From assembly GCA_965246765.1 (NCBI GenBank), contig CBDFFJ010000005.1, positions 620,001-684,000 of the forward strand: a DNA stretch of 64,000 nucleotides, given 5' to 3'. The stretch is from UBA1952 sp965246765. Its GTDB lineage: Bacteria; Bacteroidota; Bacteroidia; Chitinophagales; Chitinophagaceae. Each line of letters begins with the position of its first letter. Within the stretch, counting starts at the first letter, position 1. Made by a program: the position numbers and the translations under genes. Shown in pieces: positions 7,853 to 15,385 of the stretch. The notes under the pieces were generated by a model, which was not told the origin of the DNA, searched no databases, and saw only the letters and a program-made list of their open reading frames with translations.

Positions 7853-10150
7853 ATGCACCGTTTTTCCGTTTTCTTATTGCTGCTGATCGGCGCTGCGGCA
7901 GGGGCGCAGGACCGCCCGGTAGGCGTGTGGCGCGCCCATCTGCCCTACAACAGCGCGCAGGGCATTGCCACCGACGGGCTGAACAATTATGTGATTTGCA
8001 ACCGCTCTTTTTTTACCTACTCCGCCGCAAATGGCGAAAGCGAGCGCTACAGCAAGGTGGAGGGCATGCATGAATCTTCGCCGGTGGCTGTGGGCTATGA
8101 CCGGAGCACGGCCACCTGCATCATCGGCTACAGCAACAGCAATATTGACCTTTTCCGCCACAACAATTTTAAGGTGCTGCCCGACCTTAAAAACAAGAGC
8201 TTCTCGGGCTCTAAAAGCATCAATCACATCTACGCGGATGGCGGTATGGCTTACCTGAGCACAGGGCTCGGCATCATTGTCATAGACCTTGAGAAGCAGG
8301 AGGTAAAGGAGACCTACGTCTTCTCAAAAAACGGCCTGACGATGGCTATTAACGCGTTTACAGCCGATAGTCTTTACTTCTATGCGGCATCCAGCGGCGG
8401 CCTTTACCGGATACTCCGCACGTCTGCTACGCCGCAGGTATTTGCGTCCTGGCAGCCGGTTGACCTCACGCGCAGCTATTCCCAGCTGGCGGTAGTGCAA
8501 GGCGCTCTCTATGCTATGGCAGCCCAGCCTGTAACGGATACGCTGTTCCGCCGGAATGGCGCAGGAGTCTTTCAGCCCGTTTTTCATCTTGATTCCTTTT
8601 CGATAACGCATCTGGACGGCGGCAGGAATACGGTATATGCCGGCGTCTTCAACCGTTTTAAAGGCAGCGGCAAGAGCTATCACCTGTCGTCCGCGACAAA
8701 TGCAGTTACTGACTCCCTGAACATAGCGTACCCGCGGGGCACCATAGAGACTGATGATGGCCGCGTGTGGACGGCAGATCTGTATCAGGGGCTGGGCAAG
8801 CGCGAAGACGATGGCCATATATCGCTCCTTGTGCCTCAGGGACCCGGCGACAATGAGAGCTATGACATCTATGCGCGTGACGGCGATGTATGGGTGGCGC
8901 ATGGCGGTGTGAACAGCCGCTTTTACACAGGCCTTGGCAGAAACAATAGCCTCTCGCACTTCCGCAATGAGCAGTGGACGGATTATCACCGGTACAGCGG
9001 CAGCCTCTTTGACTCTGTCTTTGACTTTGTGTGCCTTACGATGGATCAGGCCACGGGCACCCTTTATGCAGGCAGTGCCGAAAGAGGTGTGTATGAGCGA
9101 CAAGCGGATGGCACGGAGCGTGTGTATAAGCAGGAAAGCCTCGAGGCTGCCGGCAGCAACCATCCCGCAACGGGCGTAGCGGTGGACGGCAACGGCAATC
9201 TTTGGGTAAACCAGTCCTTTGCCGCCAATGAACTGGCGGCGCGTGACGCAGACGGACACTGGTATCACCATCCGGTGCCGGAAAACGTAAACGGCGGCTT
9301 TCCCCATGCCGGAACGAAGATGATCGTTGATGACCTGAATCAGAAATGGTATGTGTCCCTTTTTGGCGGCGGGGTGATTGTATTTGACGACCAGAATGAC
9401 CCGGCTAACGGCCCTGACCCTGCGCACCGGCGTGCCGTTCTTTCGGGTAAAGGCCGCGGCAACCTGCCATCCAACGGCGTCATCAGCCTGATGAAAGACC
9501 GCGACGGCGCCATATGGATCGGAACAGACAAGGGCATCGGCATTTTCAGCAGTCCCAGCCTGGCGCTGAGCGATAGGAGCAGTGATGCTGAGCAGCGTAT
9601 TGTGCAATACGATCAGTTTGCCGGTTATCTGTTCAGCAATGAATCTGTGTTTGCAATGGCAGTTGATGGCGCTAACAGAAAGTGGATTGGCACCAATAAC
9701 GGCGTGTGGCTGCTTTCTCCGGATGCGTCTAAAATTATCAATCGCTTTACGGTAGATAACTCTCCGCTTCCGTCCAACACTATCCAGTCCATAACAGTAG
9801 ATCCGGTGACCGGCGACGTGTATATAGGCACGGTAGATGGCCTCGTGTCTTATCGCGGCACCGCGACAGAAGGCAGCGAAACCGCAGGCAGCATTCAGAC
9901 GTTTCCAAGCCCCGTCAGCTCAGATTATAGCGGGCCCATCACCATGCGCGGCTTTACCACAGATGCCGATGTGCGCATCACCGACATCACCGGGCAGCTC
10001 ATTTACCGGGCGAAGTCTGCAGGCGGCCAGCTCGTGTGGAATGGCATGGATTACAAGGGGCGCCGGCCGCAAAGTGGTGTATTGCTCATCTTCGCCACAA
10101 ATAAAGACGGAACCCAGGCCGCGGTAGGAAAAATGGTAATGATGCACTAA
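7853..10150 (+). CDS. porZ: Type IX secretion component PorZ (beta-propeller protein)
   Basis: A 765-residue exported protein with signal peptide MHRFSVFLLLLIGAAAGAQ. The body is a run of two-component-regulator-type propeller blades: repeated W-[VI]-[GA]-T and [LI]-Y-G-like strands, for example AIWIGTDKGIGIF and KWIGTNNGVWLLS. The final ~85 residues form a sorting-like beta-domain with VRITDITGQLIY and a FlgD-like NGMDYKGRRPQSGV. PorZ belongs to the surface attachment complex (PorU, PorV, PorQ, PorZ) that anchors T9SS cargo to lipopolysaccharide. The presence of T9SS cargo elsewhere in the window agrees. It appears monocistronic. Confidence 0.85.
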   Translation: MHRFSVFLLLLIGAAAGAQDRPVGVWRAHLPYNSAQGIATDGLNNYVICNRSFFTYSAANGESERYSKVEGMHESSPVAVGYDRSTATCIIGYSNSNIDLFRHNNFKVLPDLKNKSFSGSKSINHIYADGGMAYLSTGLGIIVIDLEKQEVKETYVFSKNGLTMAINAFTADSLYFYAASSGGLYRILRTSATPQVFASWQPVDLTRSYSQLAVVQGALYAMAAQPVTDTLFRRNGAGVFQPVFHLDSFSITHLDGGRNTVYAGVFNRFKGSGKSYHLSSATNAVTDSLNIAYPRGTIETDDGRVWTADLYQGLGKREDDGHISLLVPQGPGDNESYDIYARDGDVWVAHGGVNSRFYTGLGRNNSLSHFRNEQWTDYHRYSGSLFDSVFDFVCLTMDQATGTLYAGSAERGVYERQADGTERVYKQESLEAAGSNHPATGVAVDGNGNLWVNQSFAANELAARDADGHWYHHPVPENVNGGFPHAGTKMIVDDLNQKWYVSLFGGGVIVFDDQNDPANGPDPAHRRAVLSGKGRGNLPSNGVISLMKDRDGAIWIGTDKGIGIFSSPSLALSDRSSDAEQRIVQYDQFAGYLFSNESVFAMAVDGANRKWIGTNNGVWLLSPDASKIINRFTVDNSPLPSNTIQSITVDPVTGDVYIGTVDGLVSYRGTATEGSETAGSIQTFPSPVSSDYSGPITMRGFTTDADVRITDITGQLIYRAKSAGGQLVWNGMDYKGRRPQSGVLLIFATNKDGTQAAVGKMVMMH

Positions 10151-10184
10151 GAATCTGTTACCACTAGCTTTAAACTTCACTGTT

Positions 10185-10551
10185 ATGAGAATACCCTTAT
10201 GCTGCGTGATCGCGGCAGCGCTGCTAGCCATGGCTTCCTGCAAAAAAGAAGACAACAGCAGTGGCGACAGCTTTTGGAAATTAGGCAACACTAACTACCG
10301 GCCTACGCATGTAACGCGTGTAGCTGTTGACCATAGAATTCACGACTATGCCGACAAGCTCCGGCAGCTATTATGCGAAAAGCGTGACGGCCAACGACAA
10401 CTCAGACTATTGGGGTGGCGATAATAAAACGCCGGTTCAGGTTACGGTCAGTGGCGGGAAGATAACTGCCGACATCAGCGCTATGACGATGCTGAAAGTG
10501 CCATTGCTTACCGACAGCGCAAAGCTCACTTTACACCTGACAGAGCAATAG
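10185..10551 (+). pseudogene. Small lipoprotein gene interrupted by a frameshift
   Basis: The first part, from the ATG at 10185, encodes a lipoprotein signal with lipobox LAMASC (C19) followed by KKEDNSSGDSFWKLGNTNY. That frame then drifts into basic non-family sequence and ends at 10424. A second frame, open from about 10327 to 10551, gives FTTMPTSSGSYY and then a strand-rich tail ending in KLTLHLTEQ. This is what I would expect as the continuation of small Chitinophagaceae lipoproteins. The two together read as one protein broken near 10300-10330, perhaps with some residues lost. It may be a real pseudogene or a base error. Function unknown. Confidence 0.55.
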
Positions 10552-10580
10552 ACGGCCCGCTTTTAGTGGTGCATTGGTAA

Positions 10581-11327
10581 GTGATCACAACTACTCAATC
10601 CATCGTCCTTCACTCTATCAAGTATGGGGAGACGAGCCTGATTTCTAACCAGTTCACACGTGTATATGGCGTGCAGACTTATCTGGTTCAGGGCATACGC
10701 ACCGTGTCGCCCAAAGGCCGCAGCAGTCGTGCGGGCTTGCTGCAGCCGGCGATGGTTCTGGACATCGTAGCCTACTACAAGCCGCAGGGAAACCTGCAAA
10801 GATTAAAGGAATTTTCGCCTGCCGTTTTCTATCAGAGCATTCATGAGGAGGTAGTGAAGAACAGCATCGCACTCTTCTCTGCAGAACTACTGCTGCGCCT
10901 CTTGCCGGAGGCCGCCCCAATGCCGGAACTTTTTGACTTTGCCAAAGAATATCTGGAGCGCCTCGACGCTCAGCCGCTGGAAGCAGTGGCGAATTATCCG
11001 GTCTTCTTTGCCATGCAATGCAGCCGCGCGCTGGGTTATGAGCTGGCGGGCCGCTGGAGCGAAGACACACCTTATCTGAACCTGATTGAAGGGGGCTTTA
11101 CTGCCGATCCACCTTTTGCGGGCACTAAAGTGACTACGGAAGATGCTGCGGCGCTTGCACTGATGCTGCGGGTGCAACATTTTGATGAATTGGGAAGCAT
11201 TGAGCTGAATGGCGCAGCGCGGCAGCGGCTGTTAGAATGGTACCTGCAATTCCTGCAGCGGCATACGGAGCACATGCGGCCCATCAAATCGCTGGCGGTG
11301 TTGCAAACCGTACTACACGGCGTCTGA
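10581..11327 (+). CDS. recO: DNA repair protein RecO
   Basis: A 248-residue recombination mediator that, with RecR, helps load RecA onto SSB-coated single strands. The N-terminal OB fold reads VLHSIKYGETSLISNQFTRVYG, followed by the basic segment with SPKGRSS and a helical C-terminal domain. The C-terminal cysteine pairs of zinc-binding RecO proteins are absent. The start is GTG at 10581. The 3' end overlaps the convergent gene at 11313 by 15 bases. Confidence 0.85.
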   Translation: MITTTQSIVLHSIKYGETSLISNQFTRVYGVQTYLVQGIRTVSPKGRSSRAGLLQPAMVLDIVAYYKPQGNLQRLKEFSPAVFYQSIHEEVVKNSIALFSAELLLRLLPEAAPMPELFDFAKEYLERLDAQPLEAVANYPVFFAMQCSRALGYELAGRWSEDTPYLNLIEGGFTADPPFAGTKVTTEDAAALALMLRVQHFDELGSIELNGAARQRLLEWYLQFLQRHTEHMRPIKSLAVLQTVLHGV

Positions 11328-11630
11328 AGATTTTGCCGCCGGCTTTTCGGCTCTTCCGAAACCCATCCTGCGGGCCATGCGGCCTAAATAGCTCCTAAAG
11401 AATGGGAACTGGCCCATAGGCACGCTGATGAGCATCACTGCCAGTGGCCAAAGTACAGTGACAAGCACCAGGTAAAGCACCCACCACATCACACCCTTAG
11501 GAACGTCTATGAGCACCATCAGCTTGCGCGCTGCCCAGCCGCAAAGGGAGCCGCCGGCCGCGAACGTAATGAGCACCAGCACTACCCGGAGTGTGCTGAG
11601 TCCCCAACGCTGCCGCAGCTTGTCAAACAT
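11313..11630 (-). CDS. Small two-helix membrane protein, DUF6787-like
   Basis: A 105-residue protein with hydrophobic segments at about 15-40 (TLRVVLVLITFAAGGSLCG) and 48-72 (WWVLYLVLVTVLWPLAVML), then a basic tail containing GRMARRMG. The pattern fits a conserved Bacteroidota membrane family that I believe is DUF6787. The function is unknown. It is divergent from the M23 peptidase gene and overlaps the recO end. Confidence 0.6.
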   Translation of the reverse strand: MFDKLRQRWGLSTLRVVLVLITFAAGGSLCGWAARKLMVLIDVPKGVMWWVLYLVLVTVLWPLAVMLISVPMGQFPFFRSYLGRMARRMGFGRAEKPAAKSSDAV

Positions 11631-11657
11631 GGCTCAAAGGTATTGTAGCTTCGCTGA

Positions 11658-13346
11658 ATGCCGCGGGTTGCTCTGTTTTGCTTTCTTTTATCAGCCTATT
11701 GCTGCCCGGTTTTTTCTCAGCAATACCCGCAGGGCTATTTCCGCAATCCCCTCAGCATTCCCATCCTGCTGGCCGGCAACTTCGGCGAATGCCGCCCCGG
11801 CCATTTTCATTCCGGCATAGACATCAAGACGGGCGGCCATGAGGGCGAAAAAGTGTTTGCCGCCGCCGATGGCTACGTGAGCCGGATCAAGATGGAGCCC
11901 GGCGGCTTTGGCCACGGGCTTTACATCACACATCCGAACGGCTACACAACGCTCTATGCGCACCTGAATGATTTTGTTCCTGCCATCCAGAAGTATGTGC
12001 GCGCGCAGCAGTACGCGAAGGAAAGCTGGACGGTGGATTTACAATTTAGTCCGCAACAATTTCCGGTGAAGAAGGGCGAGCAGATTGCATGGAGCGGTAA
12101 TACCGGTGGCTCCACGGCACCGCATCTTCACTTTGAAATCCGCGACAGTAAAACGGAGCATCCGCTCAACCCGCAGCTCTTCGGCTTTGACGTGAAAGAC
12201 GATGTTCCGCCATTGCCGAAACAGCTTGCCGTTTACGACCTGACGCTCGGCATCTACGGCGGCGTGCCAACGCTTTATCCGCTGCGCAAAGCGGGCGATG
12301 CGTTCATTCCAAAAGAAGACAGCATAACCATCGGCAGCACAAGCGCTGGCCTCGGCATCGTGGCCGATGACTACATGCCCGGCAGCGAAAACACGCTGGC
12401 CTTCTACACCGCCGAATGGTACCTGGACGGCGCGCTGCAAGGCCGCATCCGCCTGGACGATATCGGTTACGACGAGACGCGCTACCTGCACGCTTACGCG
12501 GATTATGGCTTGCACGAAAGGGACAAGCTATGGTCGCAACTGCTTTTTCAACTCCCCGGTAACCGGCTGAGCCGCATCTACGAATTGCTGAACGGCGCGC
12601 GCGGGAAAATAGAGCCGGGTGATGCGGCTTTTCATGCCGTGCGCATTGTGCTGACGGATGTGGGCGGCAATGAGAGTGAGGTGCGCTTTGCGCTGCGCTG
12701 CATAGCTGGGCAACATGCCTTGCCTGCCTGCGACTTTGCGAAGCCGGGGGCGCAGTTTCATGTTGAAGGAGATGCAGCAACTTTCTGGCTGGATGAGGCG
12801 GCGCTTTATGATAAAGCCTGCATCGGCGTATCAGCAGTGCCGGATGCGAAAAGCATTTCGCAACGCGTAACGATTGCAAACGCCGCCATTCCGGTTCATA
12901 AAGCCTTTGAGCTTTCGCTGAAGGCGGATAAGCTGATACCCTTCGCCTTGCGCAGCAAAGTGGCAATGATGTACAGCGATGGGAAGGATGAAAGCGGGAG
13001 AGCGGCGGCGCCTGCTTTGCAAGGATGGTACAAAGCCAGCGTCCGCGCCTTCGGCGAATACCGGCTGGCGATAGATACGACCGCTCCGGAGCTGAAGCCT
13101 TTACAGCCGATTAAGGGGGCTATTGGTAAGGCGGGCAGGCTTGCTATCCGCGCGACGGACGGCGCGACTTCTGTCAAAACCTTTCGCGGGGAATTGGATG
13201 GGAACTGGATTAAGTTTGAGCAGCACGGCGATGTGTGGACGTATGTTTTTGACGCGCATTGCGGGAAGGGAAGCCATAAGCTGGTTGTGAAAGCTGCGGA
13301 TGAGAATGGGAACGAAGCTGCGGCATCCTATACTTTTACGCGCTGA
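11658..13346 (+). CDS. Exported M23 family zinc metallopeptidase
   Basis: A 562-residue protein with signal peptide (residues 1-20) and a LytM-type peptidase domain at about 30-175. Zinc ligands are H51 and D55 (HSGID) and H158, with catalytic H156 (HLHFE). The remaining ~380 residues are strand-rich and likely form Ig-like modules. It is predicted to cut peptidoglycan cross-bridges or act as a divisome or envelope activator in the periplasm. A near-match -7 box (TAGCTTCG, 11646-11653) ends 4 bases before the ATG. The start is the first Met before the signal peptide. Confidence 0.85.
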   Translation: MPRVALFCFLLSAYCCPVFSQQYPQGYFRNPLSIPILLAGNFGECRPGHFHSGIDIKTGGHEGEKVFAAADGYVSRIKMEPGGFGHGLYITHPNGYTTLYAHLNDFVPAIQKYVRAQQYAKESWTVDLQFSPQQFPVKKGEQIAWSGNTGGSTAPHLHFEIRDSKTEHPLNPQLFGFDVKDDVPPLPKQLAVYDLTLGIYGGVPTLYPLRKAGDAFIPKEDSITIGSTSAGLGIVADDYMPGSENTLAFYTAEWYLDGALQGRIRLDDIGYDETRYLHAYADYGLHERDKLWSQLLFQLPGNRLSRIYELLNGARGKIEPGDAAFHAVRIVLTDVGGNESEVRFALRCIAGQHALPACDFAKPGAQFHVEGDAATFWLDEAALYDKACIGVSAVPDAKSISQRVTIANAAIPVHKAFELSLKADKLIPFALRSKVAMMYSDGKDESGRAAAPALQGWYKASVRAFGEYRLAIDTTAPELKPLQPIKGAIGKAGRLAIRATDGATSVKTFRGELDGNWIKFEQHGDVWTYVFDAHCGKGSHKLVVKAADENGNEAAASYTFTR

Positions 13347-13371
13347 ACGTGTAACGTAGGCTGCCCATAAC

Positions 13372-13414
13372 GAAAATTGGGCAGACCTCCTTTCAGTCGG
13401 TCAGACCAATTTTC
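13372..13414 (+). promoter_or_regulatory. Stem-loop abutting the peroxiredoxin start codon
   Basis: Arms 13372-13387 and 13399-13414 pair in 13 of 16 positions, including a perfect 9-bp end (GAAAATTGG / CCAATTTTC). The ATG is at 13416. A competing small stem GCCCA...TGGGC (from 13363) uses part of the left arm. It could be a terminator for the upstream gene or a leader control element; neither is proven. Confidence 0.35.
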
Positions 13415-13415
13415 T

Positions 13416-13874
13416 ATGTTACAGCCCGGCGCTCCTGCCCCCGATTTTTCCGTCAAAGACCAAAGCGGCAATACCGTTTCCCTGAAAGATTTTCGTGGGA
13501 AGAAAGTGGCGCTTTACTTCTACCCCAAAGACAACACACCCACTTGCACGGAGCAGGCCTGCAACCTACGCGACAACATAGCTGCTTTGCAGCAAAAAGG
13601 TATTGCCGTCCTCGGCGTGAGCGTGGATAGTGAGAAGAAGCACCAGAATTTCATCAAAAAGTTTTCGCTGCCTTTTCTGCTCTTGGCGGATACGGAGCAT
13701 AAGGTGGTGGAGGCATACGGCGTGTGGGGCGAGAAAACCTTTTGGGGAAGGAAGTACATGGGCATCCTGCGTACGACCTTCCTGATTGACGAAGAGGGAA
13801 AGATTGCGCACGTCATAGACAAGGTGGATGCGCAGGAACATGCCGCCCAAATCACAGCCGTCTGGGGATTGTAG
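13416..13874 (+). CDS. bcp: Thiol peroxidase of the BCP (PrxQ) family
   Basis: A 152-residue thioredoxin-fold peroxiredoxin that reduces hydroperoxides. The peroxidatic C44 and the resolving C49 are five residues apart in PTCTEQACNLRD, as in atypical two-cysteine BCP enzymes. The FRGKKVALYFYPKDNTPTC strand-loop is canonical. I start at the ATG 13416 (MLQPGAPAPDF) because the upstream in-frame sequence lies across the stem-loop and does not match the family. The next gene starts one base after the stop, so the two are an operon. Confidence 0.92.
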   Translation: MLQPGAPAPDFSVKDQSGNTVSLKDFRGKKVALYFYPKDNTPTCTEQACNLRDNIAALQQKGIAVLGVSVDSEKKHQNFIKKFSLPFLLLADTEHKVVEAYGVWGEKTFWGRKYMGILRTTFLIDEEGKIAHVIDKVDAQEHAAQITAVWGL

Positions 13875-13875
13875 C

Positions 13876-14796
13876 ATGAAGAAGATTTGGGGTTTTCTGC
13901 GCGATTATTTCACATCGCAGTGCAATTGGCGCTACCTCGCGGCGCTGGTGCTGTTTGTGGCCGCTTGTATCTATGTCAACTTCTTCGTGAAGTCAGAAGA
14001 AATCTGGATAAAGCCGGATGTAAATGCGCCGCGCCGCTTGCTGAAATACATCGGCGGCTACACAACGGTACTTGGGGGCGCTTACACCTTGCAGCTACTC
14101 TTTGATAAGGATAAAGCGCTGCGTTCAGGCAAGCTTTGGGCGCTCATCTTCTTTGCCATTGCGCTGTTTAGTCTCCGCGCATGGTACACGCCGGATTGGA
14201 GCACCATTGCAAGATGGTCATCGCCCGTTTACAACACGCTGCTTTGGAAAATAATTGTCAATGCGGAGGGCTTCATCTTCCTGTTCCTTCCTTGCGCTGT
14301 CTATGGGCTGTTTGTGGATAGAAGGTGGGAGCAGCTGTATGGCTTCCATGCTAAGGGCGTGGTGCTGTGGCCTTATTTCGTACTCATTCTGCTGATGCTG
14401 CCGCTGCTGTTTGCCGCAGGCTCGCAGCCAGACTTTCAGGCAGTTTATCCCCGCGCTGCAAGGCTCAGCATTACACGCAATGACCCTCATTGGCTGAGCG
14501 GCACGCTTGCTTATGAAACCTTCTACAGCATAGACTATGTGGTGACGGAATTCTTCTTCCGTGGCTTTCTAATCATCCCCTTTGCGCGCATCATCGGGCC
14601 GAAGGCTATTCTACCGATGTGCGCTTTCTACGTGTCCATACACTTTGATAAGCCGCTGGGCGAGGCGATTTCATCCTTCTTCGGCGGATTGATTCTTGGC
14701 ATTCTGGCTTACCGCACGCGTTCTATTTACGGCGGTGTGATTGTCCACCTTGGCATTGCGCTGGGGATGGAAATGGTGGGATGGTGGTACCGTTAG
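13876..14796 (+). CDS. CPBP family intramembrane metalloprotease (CAAX-like)
   Basis: A 306-residue membrane protein with about eight hydrophobic segments. The C-terminal half carries the CPBP/Abi signature: TEFFFRGF (glutamate and arginine of the EExxxR-type motif, with the first glutamate replaced by Thr), a histidine in YVSIHFDKP, and a last histidine in VIVHLGIAL. Members are glutamic or metal-dependent intramembrane proteases. Substrates are unknown. It is translated immediately after bcp. The ATG is one base past the bcp stop. Confidence 0.8.
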   Translation: MKKIWGFLRDYFTSQCNWRYLAALVLFVAACIYVNFFVKSEEIWIKPDVNAPRRLLKYIGGYTTVLGGAYTLQLLFDKDKALRSGKLWALIFFAIALFSLRAWYTPDWSTIARWSSPVYNTLLWKIIVNAEGFIFLFLPCAVYGLFVDRRWEQLYGFHAKGVVLWPYFVLILLMLPLLFAAGSQPDFQAVYPRAARLSITRNDPHWLSGTLAYETFYSIDYVVTEFFFRGFLIIPFARIIGPKAILPMCAFYVSIHFDKPLGEAISSFFGGLILGILAYRTRSIYGGVIVHLGIALGMEMVGWWYR

Positions 14797-14799
14797 GCG

Positions 14800-15098
14800 C
14801 TACTTACTGCCAAACTTCTTCTTTGGGTTGCGGCTGGTGTGGAAGACGGATGTGATGGTAACCCTACCCTTCTGCCGGTTGACGCAGTACACAATAAAAA
14901 CGGGAACCCGTCCATAAGCCGTTGCCGGTAATGACCCTTGATTTCAGGATGGCGAAGCGGTGCAGCCAAAATCGCATTCAAGCCATCTTCAAAATCGTCT
15001 AAAAACTTTTCGCCCAGATTTTCTGCATGCTCGTCATACCATGCGGCAGAGTTATCCGCTTCGCGGCGTGCCCGCGGCAGAACAGTCAGCTTATCCAT
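14800..15098 (-). pseudogene. RelE/ParE-type toxin gene with a C-terminal frameshift
   Basis: The first ~68 residues are a normal ParE-like toxin (AAWYDEHAENLGEKF, then LRHPEIKGHYRQRLMDGFPF). After FPF the frame runs into unrelated sequence and stops at 14793. Adding one base to the run of five T (five A on the plus strand, 14896-14900) restores IVYCVNRQKGRVTITSVFHT and then SRNPKKKFGSK, with a stop at 14800. The lost segment contains the FHTSRNP motif typical of this family. The toxin is therefore probably inactive in this sequence, unless the homopolymer is a sequencing error. Confidence 0.75.
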
Positions 15099-15357
15099 TT
15101 TTCTGAAGGCGCTGCTTCCTCTGTTCTCTAAGGTGCTCCATAGTTTCTGCCAGGGTATATCCTTTCACCTCACCGCGCTCCATCGCTTCGTATTCAGCAT
15201 CCATCTCGGCTACTAACTCATCACTAAGCCCTTCATCTTCTCCGCCGCGCTTTTCTTCTATCCAGCTATGGAAAAGCGTGTACATGGCTTCTACCTTCTC
15301 CTGCTCGGCAATGCCTATATACTCCTGCAATTGCTCGCGCTTATTCTGCGTTGTCAT
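15091..15357 (-). CDS. Putative antitoxin of a ParE/RelE-type module
   Basis: An 88-residue acidic, helical protein located directly upstream of the ParE-like gene and overlapping its start by 8 bases, the usual antitoxin-toxin arrangement. The central DELVAEMDAEYEAMERGEVKGYT and the basic C-terminal EHLREQRKQRLQK resemble addiction-module proteins without a recognisable DNA-binding fold. Its partner appears broken, so it may now be an orphan antitoxin. Confidence 0.65.
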   Translation of the reverse strand: MTTQNKREQLQEYIGIAEQEKVEAMYTLFHSWIEEKRGGEDEGLSDELVAEMDAEYEAMERGEVKGYTLAETMEHLREQRKQRLQKNG

Positions 15358-15385
15358 AGAGCATTTATTCTTTTCTCAAATCTAA

